Shown here: piece after piece, positions 9,538-21,254 of the stretch
Numbering within the stretch: the first letter of the stretch is position 1
Layout of the letters: each line of letters opens with the position of its first letter
NCBI GenBank assembly: GCA_006503475.1
Contig: RSEH01000163.1
Coordinates: 45,830-109,829, forward strand
DNA from: Stentor roeselii
Taxonomy: Eukaryota > Ciliophora > Heterotrichea > Heterotrichida > Stentoridae
Reading direction: 5' to 3'
DNA length: 64,000 nt
Made by a program: the position numbers and the translations under genes
Notes under the pieces: generated by a model
Database searches by the model: none
Seen by the model: the letters and a program-made list of their open reading frames with translations, nothing else
What the model was told of the DNA's origin: nothing

Positions 9538-10500
9538 ATGAATTGCAAAAGACTTTTACATATTCTGAGTTGTGGTCTATTGTATCCAAAGCTTCAAGAT
9601 TCAGCATCAGATAACGAGAAAACTTCTTTGATTGAATCCCAAAAAACTGAATATTACGAATCTTTAGGAAAAGCAGAAAATACTGATGAAATAAAAATTC
9701 AAGGTGGCACTGAATCTCTTAGAAATGATCAAAGGGATTTCGAGAAAATGTTGCAAGAAAATAAATTAGAAATCGATCAGAGAATACTATTGAAATTAAG
9801 TGAGGCAGATGCTATTATTCTTATAATTGGAGAGGAAGCATCAGGTAAAACAACTTTAATAAAAGCCATACTTAATGCAATCGAAAATACAACTCTAGAG
9901 ACTGTTAAGTATATTTTATGCCCAAATGTCGACTATTTACCTGATTGTAATCAACTTCTGCAGAGTGAAAATGTTGAATTAAATTATAATTCTAAAAAAA
10001 CAACTTTTACGAAAGGATTAAGATTTTATTATCATGAAGATTATATTGTTTCAAATGATACGGAATTCCAAAAGAAAAAAATCTTGATTATTGATACTCC
10101 AGGAATTTTAATAGACAGAGATAATACTGTTGATTATGAAACTATTTTATTGCTCAAGCAGTCCCTTGATTTATCCGATAAAATTAATATATTGTTTACT
10201 AAAAAATCAGATGAGAAAGACTTTTATCCCTCAGTTATGAAGTCTTTAAATGAATTGGCTCCTTTTATAAATAAAAAACAGTGCCCAGTGTATATTGCAT
10301 TAACATTTTACGCAGGTACTAAAGTTTTTAATGAGGATTTTCTTCCTTTTGATAAATATCTTATAAAAAAAGTATTTACTTTTGAAAATTCAATCTTTTC
10401 AGTAGAAAATAATATGAAGCAGATAAAAAATAAATCAGGAAAGCTTGATAAAGGAGCTTATAAGGCGAAAAAACTTTTAAATACCATCTTAACTAATTAA
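9538..10500 (+). CDS. class D compact GTPase (tandem copy)
   Basis: About 320 aa. G1 is GEEASGKT at 98-105, then TKGLRFYYH, IDTPG, FTKKSD at G4, and ALTFYAG, all in class D order. The N-terminus is the weak point: the ATG at 9538 gives MNCKRLL rather than the MG-Cys start of its sisters, and the region before ~residue 40 matches nothing here, so the true start or a small upstream intron may be missed. I found no clear 15-nt GT...TAG intron that restores an MG start. It lies 168 bp after its tandem neighbour on the same strand. Stop TAA. Confidence 0.82.
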   Translation: MNCKRLLHILSCGLLYPKLQDSASDNEKTSLIESQKTEYYESLGKAENTDEIKIQGGTESLRNDQRDFEKMLQENKLEIDQRILLKLSEADAIILIIGEEASGKTTLIKAILNAIENTTLETVKYILCPNVDYLPDCNQLLQSENVELNYNSKKTTFTKGLRFYYHEDYIVSNDTEFQKKKILIIDTPGILIDRDNTVDYETILLLKQSLDLSDKINILFTKKSDEKDFYPSVMKSLNELAPFINKKQCPVYIALTFYAGTKVFNEDFLPFDKYLIKKVFTFENSIFSVENNMKQIKNKSGKLDKGAYKAKKLLNTILTN

Positions 10501-11702
10501 AAGTATTCATCTTTGGAAGGTAGGTTAATTCATTTGATTTATTCTTAATCTTATATCCATTTCCATATGAAATAGCCCATCTGCAGTTAAGATAACATTA
10601 AAGCCTATTAATATTTCAACATCTAGAAGTGATTTAAGTTTTTTCAGTCTTTTGAGAGGAAGTTTTATAGTTTTAATCGATAAATTAAAGTTACAACTAT
10701 TGGATAGAGTGTATCATTATATTATTCCGTGTATATTAATTATAGTGAATTTTCGAATATAAAAACACCTAATCAAGAAAAAAAATTTTTTGAATCTTAA
10801 ACATTTAAAGGGCTATAAAATTTTGTAGATCAAAATTGTAGGTCAATTGTAAAAAAGATAGACTTTGTGATTTTATTAAATTTCGATTGAAAAAAACACA
10901 AAATTTGTAGATCGATTATGTATATTGTAGATCCTAAAATTTTTATATTTTTAAGCTAAATAAAAGATCGAATATAAAAAGTAGGACCTGAAATTTATAT
11001 ATTTTGCAAAATAAATTAACCAAATTGGAGGTCAATTACAAAAAGCATAGACTTAGAAATTTAAATTTTTTATGCCAAGAATAATCGATTAGATCATAAT
11101 TCAAAAATAAATCAGAAATTTATATTTAGATTCATTTGAATGTCCAATATTCAGTAATCATAGTATGAGTTGATAATGGCTAATTAAAATTTCTTTCATT
11201 CTTAATAGATTATTTCAGATTATTCAGACAAAGTTTGAGAACCCTAAACAAAAGTTGATACTGATTTCAAGAATATAAATAGGAATATATATTACAACAG
11301 GTTGAAATTCTAAATTATTAATGATATTTAAAAAAAAATACACCAGTAACGATTGAATTAACTCAAAGTATGAAAATGAATTAAATGATTGAATAAGATG
11401 ACTTATGAACCGATTCTTATAAAATTTGAAATTTAAATCAATCAGGATAATATATATTTTACTCTTTATAATGTATTGTATTAAAAAATATACTTAAAGA
11501 TTAGTTTGTAATTACTGGGGTTATAAAATTACTATAAAAAGGTTTTAATTGACAAAATTACTTTATAAATGAATTTTTTTAGTATGTTTTAATCCAATTG
11601 CTATGATTAATTTTAGATATAGAAATTATCTAAGGTTTATTGTAAACTTAATTATCTCTAAGTTTTAAATAAAATATATAATTTAATATAGTTCTTCTGA
11701 AA
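10501..11702. other. intergenic spacer with dispersed repeat
   Basis: 1.2 kb without a gene. The only structure I see is the dispersed repeat at 10838-11075; the remainder is A+T-rich. Confidence 0.6.
10838..11075 (+). repeat. dispersed GTAGGTCAAT repeat, copy 1
   Basis: Degenerate units begin GTAGGTCAATTGTAAAAAAG (10838), GTAGATCGATTATG (10907) and GGAGGTCAATTAC (11027), each followed by a version of AGATAGACTTTG. TTTGTGATTTT and its near-complement form a weak hairpin. At least six other copies occur in the window. Confidence 0.7.
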
Positions 11703-14700
11703 ATGATTGAGAACTGTGAAGAATTGAAGCACTTTTTCAAAAATTTAACAAGCCCAGTATTACAAATTGTTCTTATAGATGAATTTAAAAAGAATAGACA
11801 ACAGTTTTCTATATTCTTTGTAATATTTATTTAGAGCAATTCCTTGGATTATTCTACGATGAAGATAAAAAATGAGGATGAGAGCTATTCAGAAAAAACA
11901 ACAATTTCTATACACAAATCAAATTTCATAGAGGTTGTTTACAATCATTTTCATATACCTATGTCTTTTTGTATAATCGACCTTTCAAACTTTTGTGAAG
12001 ATATAGAAAAAATTATAGACAGTAGATGCAATGAAACCATAGTCCTTTTTATTCACGGAGATGATGATATACATAAACCTTTATATTTAAAAAAGCCAAA
12101 TTATTTAAATATATTTTACAGAAAGAAGTTAAACCAAAATGATGATCTATTTGAAATTAACGATTGTTATAATAATGATCCTCTCAGCAATTCCTTGAAG
12201 AAATTTAGACAAAATTGTTGTATCATGGTCAATAAATTATTTCAAAAAATATATACTAAGAAAATATTTTATAATCCTCAAGATAATTATAGTCTTAATG
12301 ATTCAATAGACATTATTGACAAAGATTTAAGTATAAGATTTTATAAATTCATTGAAGAAAAATTGCAAGAGAAGGAGTATTACAGAATTTCAAAAGAAAA
12401 TTATGAGTTTGTTTATGGAAATGATGGTATTGACCCATGCTTTCAAAAGGAACATTTAAATGAAAGCAATTATAAAAAAATGTCTTCAACCGATTGGTTG
12501 AAATGTGATGAGAGTTGTCCGAAATGTAATTTACAAATAAACTTGCATAAAATTTCCTGCTTTCATATCACCAAATGTAAGAATATTTATGAGAATTTTG
12601 AAATATTACAATTCATGTATCAAAAAAAGTGCAAGAATAAAAATAATCCTTTGCGAAACTATGAGAATTTAACTCGAAATCATCAAATCAAAGAAGAAAA
12701 TACTGAATTTTCTGAACTTCATTCAAAATTCAAAAAAATTAGTTCAAAGAATAAAATACTTAATAATAAACAAAAAAGATATAAAAGTCAAATAAAAAAA
12801 CTTGATGAGAGCAATTCAAAACTCATAAGTAGTTGTAATCAAAAGAAAAATAAAATTTATACAATGAAGAAAAAATTAAGATTATGTTTAGATGAAAAAA
12901 ATCAGAAACAAATAGAAAATGATTATTTAAAAGAAGAAAATTTAAAATGCTATTCCTTGTTAGAAAAAAAAAAAAAAAAAATAAAAGAATTGAATGAGAA
13001 ATTGATAAAATTAAAAGAAGAAAATAGGAATTTAAATTCGATACAAAATGTGCCTGTAGAGCATGTCTCAGTGTGTAAAACTAATAATTTTACTGAAGAA
13101 AGCATGATTAAAGATAAAATATCAGAAAAATCTGAAAAAATTGATTCTATAATAACTTCAGATAAGATTGAAAAAAATTCTGGTCATAAGGAACTTAAAA
13201 CACTAAACAAAAACAATAAATTAGAATCTTCTCTAGAAAAAAATGTTTTTTTAGATGAATTTCAAATAATCCCTCCTGAAAATAAAACAGGTCTAAAAAT
13301 TAGTAAAGATTTTTATCTTCTGATTTCTCAAGAAATTGAAAATAAACGTAAATTACCAGAAAAATATAAAAATGACTCTCGGCTAAAACAATTGATATTT
13401 ATTGGAGAGAGTGGAAGCGGAAAAAGTTCGTTAATTTTACAAATTATTAATATTTTGATGAAATCTAAATTAGAAACTCAATTTGGATTTCCAAAATTCT
13501 TGGAAATTGATAAAATTTATTCAAAAATACATAATTTTGGTATTTCTTATTACTATATTGACGAGCAAGCTAATGATTTTTACGAGTTTATTGAAGCTCC
13601 GGGAATTTTAGTATTAAGAGAAAGTTTGCAAGATGAAGAAAATATCAAAAACGTGATAAATGGTATTAACTACATGACGATGCCAGATAGTAACATAATT
13701 TTTGTACAAAAATCAGATTCTTACCACTCTTGTTCATCAATAGTAGCATTATATAACCATTTTTTATTACTTAAATCTAATGAAAAGCATATAAAATTCA
13801 GAACTTTTTGTGTTTATACATTTTTTGCTGGAGATTTGATTTTCTTGACTGAAAATTTATGCTTTAATCCTATTGTTTCTATCAAAATTAATAATAAAAA
13901 TTTACTTGATGCCAAACAAAAAAAGTTAGATAAATTAAAAAGTAATTGGATAAAATCTAGGAATAAAATAGAGAAGTTGCTTAATTCTATTAACAATGAA
14001 TTAAGTGAAGTTGCTTATCAAAATCAATTCATATTAAAAAATACTAAAATAACTGAACAAGATGAAATTTCACCAAAAAATATTTATGAAAAACCAGCAA
14101 GTTTTGAAAACTACTTTGAAGTAATAACTAAATATGTTTATGAATCTAAACTAAAGATTATGAATTATACCAATAGAAAAGATTTATTTAAAAATATTCC
14201 ATCAGGATCATATTTTTTTTACAAACAAGAAGAGGAAAAATATTACTTAAAACAAAAATTTATCATCGATGAAGATAATTGTCAAGAATCATATAAAATA
14301 GTTTTAAATACTTTAAAGGAATCTCAAACTCTCTACATTTTAGATGAAGAATTGAGCATTAGTGTAAGTAAAAGCCATGATTTCAAGCATAATATCAAGT
14401 TTCTATCAAATAAATTAATTCAATTTATGATAGGTCAAGTTTATAAGAGAGATTCTGAATCAATATACCTAATAAATAAGAATAATTTATCAATATGTCA
14501 AGAAATATTACCAGATTCAAGAAATACATTAAGTTGGAGCTTCAAGAAAAAACACCATAAGTTTAAATGTAAAACCTGCAAAAAATATAAAGCTGCTCAT
14601 GTTATGACCAAAGGTATTTATATTGATGGAATGGGAAATGAAATATTAGACAAGTCTAAGTGCAAGACTCTTGAAAACAATGCAAACAAAAATGAAGTAA

Positions 14701-14972
14701 AAATTGATGAAATAGATTTAACAGAAGAAATAAAGTTAAAATCTTTATATGAAATTCAATCTCATCCTTACCTAACAATTTTCAACAATGAGTTTAAATT
14801 TATTGGTATGGTACCTGAAATAGACCCTTTAAGATATAACTCTAAAAATGAACTACTTTCCAAAATCAAGGATTCGTATAATTTAGATATAATACACGAT
14901 GAAAAATATTATATTATAGATTGCTTTTACAAATCAGAATCTGGTAGTGTAAAATTTCATAAATATCCTTAG
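11703..14972 (+). CDS. class C large GTPase-like protein, with one 15-nt intron
   Basis: Join 11703-11819 and 11835-14972, about 1,084 aa. Without splicing, a TAG at 11832 cuts off the first 43 codons; removing 11820-11834 keeps frame and restores the N-terminal MIENCEEL...QQFS segment, which aligns with other class C starts (MIESCREL at 5238). Next come strands FCIIDL and ETIVLFIHG, a CPKC-x4-H knuckle, and a long Lys-rich coiled coil holding an 18-A run (12964-12981). G1 is GESGSGKS at ~563-570, EAPG replaces DTPG at ~626, FVQKSD follows, then TFFAG. The C-terminal half has a CKTC-x5-H knuckle and the YNSKNEL domain. It is convergent with the gene at 15229-17205, the other intron-bearing paralogue. 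Stop TAG. Confidence 0.87.
11820..11834 (+). other. 15-nt intron
   Basis: GTAATATTTATTTAG: GT...TAG ends, with A at position 10 as possible branch point. It lies after codon 39. It holds an in-frame stop, and its removal restores homology without changing frame. The paralogue at 17205 has a 15-nt intron after the same codon. Splicing itself is inferred. Confidence 0.75.
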
Positions 14973-15228
14973 GTCATATATAAATTTAAAAATTTTAGTT
15001 AGATTTGTTAATATATGAGAAATTGATTGACTGCCATGCATGTAATTATTTTTATTAAGTTAAATTACATATTTTGAATATATTGTCTTAAGATTTAACA
15101 AGATGTTAAATGAATTTAAGTTTTATACCTACATAAATTGATATTAAATGTTATTGCATTTTATTCATGTTAAGACTATTTAAGAAAAGTGAAATTCAAT
15201 TATTTTTGAGTATCTGTAATAATTATTT

Positions 15229-17205
15229 TCAGTGTTGCTTAGGATCTTTTTCTTCTGAGTCTTTTGTCGCTAAATCTATCAAATTCTTTAGTTTGATTTG
15301 AGTTTTTTGAAGAACAGAATAAAATTTTTCTTTTTTTTGAGACTTCAGGGAATTCACATCAATGTTATTAATTTTTATAGTTTTATATGGTTTAAAAGGT
15401 AATAGATCTGTTTTGAATACTAGATTTCCAACATAGAACGTGAATATATAGAAAATTTTGAATTTATAATTGATGGACATTATGTAATCATGAATCGACG
15501 AAATTGACTTACATGCATGTAGATAATCTGATTTTTGAACAAATATAATGCTGCAAGCAGAACGGTTTATTTTATCTAGGTTTTTAATGCAAATAGCAAT
15601 ATTTTTATCATCCAAATCATTCCCTAACAATGGTAAAACTCCAGGAAGTTCAATAAATTGATAAGTATCTTTAAGAAAGTAATGTTTTACCATATCATCA
15701 CTTTTACAATATACATTTTCTGTGAATAAGAGGCTATCTAAATCAAAAGTTTCGTTAATTTTACAGGATAGTAGAATTCTTATTATATTTAAGATTATTG
15801 AAGTCTTACCACTTCCACTTTCACCAATAAAAATGAATTTCTTATAATTATTCATATATAGATCTATATCATTTAGTAACTGTTCTTTCTTCTTTTGAGA
15901 TTCAGAGATTTTTTGTATCGAAGCATTATCGATTTCGGGATTATATATTTTTTTTTCATATCTATCATTTTTTGGCATTTTTTCTAATGAATCACAATAA
16001 TTCTTTAAATTTGATCCATCATTCAATTTTTCGTTTTTTTTTTGGAATATTAATATTTTTTCAGGTAGATTTTGTATTTCTAATTTACCAACTTTATTTA
16101 AAAGTATGTTTTTTAATCTAGCAATTTCTGATTTAGCTTCATCTAATTGTTTCTTTAAATCTTTTGTCTTTTTATACACATCATGATTTAGTTGGGTCTT
16201 ATATTTTTCTATTTCATATTTAGCTTCATCTAATTGCTTTTTTAAAATTATTGTCTGTTTATACATATATTCATGTAGTTGATTTTTATATTTTTCTCTT
16301 GAGCATTTAACTAGACAATAATCATTTACTGTATGCATTTCAATTTTTCTATTACATTTAGCACAATTCTTTACAGAATTAAGCCATTTAAATATTGGAT
16401 ATATTTGATATATATTGTCGTGTAATAATTTTATTTTATAGCAATATTCTTTATTATCTTCATGAAAAATATAAATTCGATTTTTCTTCTTGTTGATTCT
16501 AAGTAAGTTATTGTTATAATATTGTTCCTCTATGTAACTATGAAATTTTTTTGATAGTATTTCATTTTTTTCTTTATAGGTATCTTTAAGATCCTTAAGA
16601 TATTTTTCTGGTGAGAATACTAGGTTGTTAATCAAAGTATCAAATATTATTTTAATTGCATTATTGCAATCAGTAATAAACTTTTTTTCTTTTGATTGTA
16701 AGCAACTATAGGTTTTATTTTGGAAAAAGTCTTCTATTGTTAGATGCAATCCATCTCGATTATCATTTTCTATATAAACACAGTGAATGGGTTGTATTTT
16801 ATTGAAGTAATTTAATTTTTGATTGTTATCAGAATTTTTAGAATATATAAGAATCACATGTGTCTCAAAGTCTCGTTCCTCTATAAGTTTAGCCATATTT
16901 TCATCGAATCTTATCATATCTACAACACAACAAGAGAATGGTAAAAATATATTCATCTCTGGCCTCTTTATTAAAATTTTTTCAGTGTAAATAGGTTTAA
17001 AATTATCGTTGTTTGTAGTCAAGTTCTTAATATTATCTTTTATTTCCAGTCTTTTACAATCGAAGTCATTCGTCTAAATAAATTTTACAAAATATGTTGA
17101 AAATTGTTGTCTATCTTGAAGAAATTCATCTATAATGATTAATTCTAGTTTTGGTATAGTAACATTATTGAAAAAGTTGTTAAGACCGCTAGAATCTTTG
17201 ATCAT
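15229..17205 (-). CDS. class C GTPase-like protein, short form, with one 15-nt intron
   Basis: Join 17205-17089 and 17073-15229 (complement), about 653 aa. The long open frame begins at a TTG (17022), but ATG at 17205 plus removal of a 15-nt intron restores a start like the gene at 11703, including RQQFS just before the intron. Order: alpha/beta N-terminus (SCCVVD, HVILIY strands), CAKC-x4-H knuckle, coiled coil with repeated KKQLDEAKxEI, then the G domain with GESGSGKT at about 456-463, ELPG in place of DTPG, FVQKSD, TFYVG. The protein stops soon after the G domain and lacks the second knuckle and C-terminal domain, so it is a natural truncation or a specialised short form. The stop is TGA, followed after one codon by TAA. 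It is convergent with the gene at 11703. Confidence 0.83.
17074..17088 (-). other. 15-nt intron
   Basis: On the coding strand GTAAAATTTATTTAG, with GT...TAG ends and A at position 10, after codon 39, the same position as in the gene at 11703. The two introns differ at only one base pattern near the 5' end, which supports common descent. Confidence 0.75.
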
Positions 17206-17764
17206 TTAAAAATCTTTTATATTAAAAGTTATCCTAAGTATGTAATAAGGTAATTTTATATTTCTTAGAGACTAATATAAATTAATAGATTAACTCAATC
17301 GTTTATATAAGGGCGTATATCCCAATTAATTATCAAGGCAATTCGATGATTATAAATCCATTCTTTAGCATCCAAAATATAAAGTCTAAAATATTCATAA
17401 ATTATCATAATAATTATATACTTTTGATTAAATTTTGAATAGTAGATTTGACTTTGTATTTATGTGATATTACCTGAATGCCTTTTGAGTTCAATAGACA
17501 AGAATTCTCAAATATGTAATCAGAAAACTTACGAAGAAAATAATTTTTAGTCTATATTTACTATTTACAAGTAAATGAAATAGGATTCGTGGGTTTAAAC
17601 GACAATAAATCATTTTTGTAGTTCATAAACGTAAGTTTAAATAAGCTAACAAATTTTCTTAGATATAAATATATATAATTTCTTAGAATTCTTTAATTCC
17701 TTGCTATATTCAATGTTGCCAATATAAAATTATAAAATCAAAGCTAGCACACCACCAAACCTAA
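17206..17764. other. spacer upstream of the short class C gene
   Basis: About 560 bp of A+T-rich sequence. I see no coding remnant, RNA or repeat in it. Confidence 0.5.
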
Positions 17765-18060
17765 AAAGTTCCTCCACACTCTGTTATTGAACAATATATT
17801 CAATATCTTGAAAACATAGGTCTCAGTGTTGATGTTTTATCAGAATTAGATGATCAAACATACAAAATATTCATAAAATAGTTATTAAACAATAGAAGAT
17901 GAATACTTTCAAGTATTTTTAGATTTAAAACAAGAGAAGAAACGAAAAAATTACCTTCGGAATTCCGAAAAACTAAAGAAACTGAATCTTACTTAAACAA
18001 TTTAAACTACTATGCTTTAGCTTCGAAAATTTACAAAGAGTCTTGAAAAATATTTTTATG
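17765..18060 (+). pseudogene. broken SAM-like-repeat gene fragment
   Basis: The frame at 17765 reads VPPHSVIEQYIQYLENIGLS followed by VDVLSELD, closely matching the start of the partial gene at 63657 (IPPFIEYFESIGLS, IDVLCELD). It then meets TAG and TGA stops; short Lys/Glu-rich coding-like segments continue in other frames to about 18060. No ATG or intact frame survives. This is a dead copy of a family otherwise seen only at the right edge. Confidence 0.65.
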
Positions 18061-19054
18061 ATTGAATCAAGATCTAAATTCCCAACTCACTCCAGTACAA
18101 AAGCTTATTTTGAACCTCTATTTCAGGATCATAAGCTACAGAAGTTATAGAAAATGAAAAAAACAAAGTAATATATATAATTAAAACATGAAAAAAAAAA
18201 CTATTAGAATCTAGATCAAAATATCAGCAAAAGTTATCATCCAAACTTGAATTAATAAGAAGAGCAAAGCAGTAGAAAATGATAAGATTGCCTGATCAAT
18301 TAATTCACAATACTCTATATAGAAAAGTTGAAACTATCAATGAGATCTATTGTAAATCTTGGGCAAAATCTAGAAGTTTGTTTCTGTTTCAATGATTAAC
18401 GTAAGCCTAGATAGTGGTACTAGAATGCAATCATGGTTTTTATCATCTGCAACCATATCTTCATATATGCATATTGTGCTAAAATTTATACGGAAAATAT
18501 TCAAAATGTTTGATCTAATTCAAAGATTAATTTAGAGAGTAATCTAAATATCAAAGAACTAGATTCTGAGTATTTGGCTGAGTTTATCTGGAGCCGAAGT
18601 ATAAAATCATTAATTATTTGGGGATATTTTCAATTTTCGAAAGAATAGTAAGAAATATTAAATTTAAGCAGAACACATAAAGATTTATAGTCAATAAAAT
18701 TAGCTCTGATTTTTTAAATAGAGAAATGAAACATTTTTAATGGAAACAAAGAATATCATAACTTTACTAGATTTTAAATAATGATAAAATATGTTATAGT
18801 TTAAGTGAGTTTATTTAGGTTTTGAAAGGTGAAATATCATAATTTGAAGCTCTAACAACCTTTCTATGAATAAAGTATTGGTAAGAGTTTCATTACATAA
18901 ATAGCTTTAATAAATTTAAGAATATTTTGCATTTGATTAAATAACCTTATAAGTATACAAATTTTATTATCGAAGCAACAAAAATTAGATGAATTGTTCA
19001 CTCTGAAGGAAAATGGAATCCATTTATGGTTATATTATTTTGGAGAAAAAAAAT
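18061..19054. other. degraded sequence, no intact gene
   Basis: Short coding-like stretches are broken by many stops in all frames; it may be the rest of the decayed gene starting at 17765. No recognised domain. Confidence 0.45.
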
Positions 19055-19285
19055 GTAGGTCTATTGTAAAAAAGATAGATTTTGTTAATTAATTAATTTT
19101 TTATAAAAATCACAAAAAAATCGTAGATCAATTAGCAAAACATAGATTCAGAATTAAATAATTTGTACAGAAAAATTGTAGTTCAATTATAAAATTAGTA
19201 GATTTTGAAATGTATATATTTGTAGGATAAATAAACCCGAAAATCGTAGGTCAATCACAAAAAAAAAGTAAATTCAAAGGAATCT
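19055..19285 (+). repeat. dispersed GTAGGTCAAT repeat, copy 2
   Basis: Four degenerate units starting at 19055 (GTAGGTCTATTGTAAAAAAG), 19123 (GTAGATCAATTAG), 19178 (GTAGTTCAATTAT) and 19246 (GTAGGTCAATCAC), spaced 55-68 bp. It marks the outer edge of the left arm of the inverted duplication; its mirror is at 49998-50190. Confidence 0.75.
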
Positions 19286-19733
19286 AAAGCTCTGGAGTAT
19301 AAATAAATAAAAATTTTGACAATGAAGGGATAAAATTATTTGCAGTAATTAAACTTAGGTTCTTTGGATAATCGTTAAAAATAATTTGAAGTATTTGTAA
19401 TAACTATTAAGTAGTATAAATAAGTAAATATCTTAGTTGAATGATAAAAAGAAATATTGATGTATGATCTAATGCCCTTTTGTTTATTATTATTTTATAA
19501 AATCTTTGCTGTATAAGTTTCACTTATGTCACTTACCAAAGAACCCCAAAAAACTTTTGAATATGCGGAAGATAATTATAGTATTACAAATGTATATTTT
19601 CACATTATCATTTAAAATATTCTATTATTTTTTCAAGAAATTATATAAGGCTCAGAAATACTAAGTCGTCTTGATAACAAAAATTGATTTCAAATAATAA
19701 TAGATTATTATTACATTTATAATCTATTTCAGA

Positions 19734-21092
19734 ATGTCTCAAAGTGTTCCTCCAAATAATACTTCAAGTAGAAAAAGCCTACCTGATAATGAAAATTTTA
19801 TTGTTACAGAGGAGCAAGTTCATGAAAACTACTACGATATTAAGATTATGATAATCGGGGAGTCTGGATCTGGAAAATCAAGTATTTTAAACATGATATT
19901 TAATTTTATTCGAGGCAAAAAATTAAAAGATCTCATTAAACCCGCAAGAAATGAATTTAATCATCAAGATAAATTTAATGAGAATTTTAAAACAATTAAA
20001 ACAGAAATTCAATATTTTGAAATTAAATACAAAGAAAAAAAAATTCTGTTAATTGATACTCCAGGCTTCGAACCGCAGTTAAGAGAGTCAGATGATCCTA
20101 TACTTATTGAAAAAATTTTGAAGACTGCTAAAATTTTAAAAAAATTTTCAATGCTAATTGCAATCAAGAGCGATCAAAACTCACTAAACTTAAGCGTGAC
20201 CAAAAATATAGTTAAATTACTAGAATTGTATGATAGAAATCAAATTAAATACGATATATCTTTGATTTTTACTTTTTATGTAGGCAGCTTAGTTTTCAAT
20301 TTTGAATCAATGAAATTGAAAAATATTAAAAACAGGTATAGAAAAATCAATAATAAATTCTTTAAATTAAACAAAAATAAGATAGAACAAGAAGATATTA
20401 ATAAGGATTATGAAAAACTTTTGGGGTCTTATAGAAAATTGCTGGATAGTATCTATGAAATAAAACTTCAAGTTAGAATTAAATTTATAGAAATTAATGA
20501 TCGAATTAAAAATTCTTAGAAAATAATCCGCAATTAAAAATGATTGTAGATTTATCAGGGCCAAATTTATTATGTGAATCTTGCCAAACTATTTGCAAAA
20601 AGAAATTAAAAAAGACAAATTATAGCTTTTCTGAATCAGAAAGCCAAAAATACTTTGAAAATGAATTATGCTCATCATGTGAACATAATAGAGATACTCA
20701 CTTTATTTGTTTTACCAATTAGAAACAGAGACAAAATTTATTAATTGTTCAAAACTGATTAGCAAAGAAGCCAAAACTGATACAAAAGCGATTTTTTAAC
20801 AAATTTGGATAATCAAACACAAGTAAATAAGATATCAAAAGAAAATATAATCAAAACAGAAAAAAAAAATTTGATGAAAGATATGAAAAAAATTGAAATG
20901 GTCCGAAAATCAGGATTAAAAAAAAAGTTCGATGAATATGGTACTAATTCGAGGAAATTCGAACCTCTAAAACATCAACAAAATATTACACCATTAGTTA
21001 AAAAAAATATTAAAAATCAAAGAAAAGTGCCTATTTCTTCAAATAAAAATCCAAAATTAATTTTAAACAATAAATTAAGACATTATAGTTAA
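19734..21092 (+). pseudogene. frameshifted class B GTPase
   Basis: The first frame (19734-20519) is a good class B G domain: GESGSGKS near residues 43-50, DTPG, IKSDQ, FTFYVG. It ends in TAG just where the paralogue at 1857 continues. The Cys/His segment (LLCESCQTIC, then CSSCEHNRDTH) resumes in another frame at 20540-20722, and the basic Lys/Asn-rich tail in a third frame at 20805-21092. No GT...AG segment of suitable length repairs the first shift, so I read it as indel decay. A shortened G-domain-only protein (261 aa) from the first frame remains possible. Confidence 0.8.
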
Positions 21093-21254
21093 AATATATA
21101 GTTTATAGTAGCTTGGGCAATATATGGTTGAGGCTAATTTCTGGATTTAGAAAAATTAGGTTATAAATAAAATCTAACAATCACATCATCGGATTAATTT
21201 AACTTTATATATCTATTAATTCCAAACTATATAATTAAGAATTTATTAAATCTA

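Noticed and set aside
9408-9614. 68-codon frame overlapping the start of the class D gene at 9538
   Set aside because: It starts with GTG, is in another frame, and has no similarity to class D N-termini.
11844-11846. TTG/GTG as start codons (also 4967, 8446, 17022, 40670, 44330)
   Set aside because: In each case an ATG downstream, or an upstream ATG plus a 15-nt intron, gives an N-terminus matching paralogues; 44330 has none and is treated as a pseudogene.
20505-20545. Programmed frameshift in the class B copy at 19734
   Set aside because: Further breaks lie downstream and no slippery context recurs elsewhere, so simple indel decay explains it better.
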